Notes under the pieces: model-generated
What the model was told of the DNA's origin: nothing
What the model saw: only the letters and a program-made list of their open reading frames with translations
The model's database searches: none
Made by a program: the position numbers and the translations under genes
Source: 13-2-20CM-68-14 sp036378475
Lineage (GTDB): Bacteria > Actinomycetota > Thermoleophilia > Gaiellales > Gaiellaceae
Length of the DNA stretch: 6,499 nt
Assembly (NCBI GenBank): GCA_036378475.1
Contig: DASUWJ010000079.1
Coordinates: 1 to 6,499 of the forward strand
Reading direction: 5' to 3'
In this document: positions 6,475 through 6,499 of the stretch, piece by piece
How positions within the stretch are numbered: the stretch's first letter is position 1
Layout of the letters: each line of letters starts with the position of its first letter

Positions 6475-6499
6475 TCAAAGGGGTCGGAGACGCGCATCT

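Overview
The window is very GC-rich and G/C is strongly favoured at third codon positions. Starts mix ATG and GTG, and the genes are tightly packed. The gene content (a split PurS/PurQ amidotransferase, a PurB opening MIGRYSRPxM, a short PurE) and base composition suggest a high-GC Gram-positive-type bacterium. A deep actinobacterial lineage such as Thermoleophilia is my best guess, from memory of similar proteins rather than from a database search.

Most of the window, about 1518-6461, is one minus-strand block of de novo purine synthesis genes. In transcription order they are purD, purE, purB, purC, purS and purQ. Together they cover GAR synthetase, N5-CAIR mutase, adenylosuccinate lyase, SAICAR synthetase and two of the three subunits of FGAM synthetase. 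purD/purE and purB/purC overlap by 8 bp, and purC/purS and purS/purQ overlap by 4 bp, so translation is probably coupled. The only real gap is 108 bp between purE and purB, which holds a possible second promoter giving a leaderless purB message. purL, the catalytic partner of PurS and PurQ, is not next to them, and purF, purM, purN, purK and purH are also absent from the window.

The left end (1-1603) is unrelated. It holds a possible tail of an upstream gene (1-57), a small single-pass membrane protein (104-352, plus), a membrane-anchored GGDEF diguanylate cyclase (353-1207, minus) that meets it stop to stop with no spacer, and a 90-residue uncharacterised protein (1331-1603, plus). The 3' end of that last gene overlaps the purQ 3' end by 86 bp on opposite strands.

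I see no mobile element, CRISPR array, RNA gene or defence system, and nothing that looks like a wholly new system. The points worth checking are an antisense-derived tail on PurQ, a PurE lacking a normally conserved histidine and its C-terminal tail, a PurD with a shortened ATP-grasp region, and a recurring TAnnnT-like box exactly 7 nt before three start codons.
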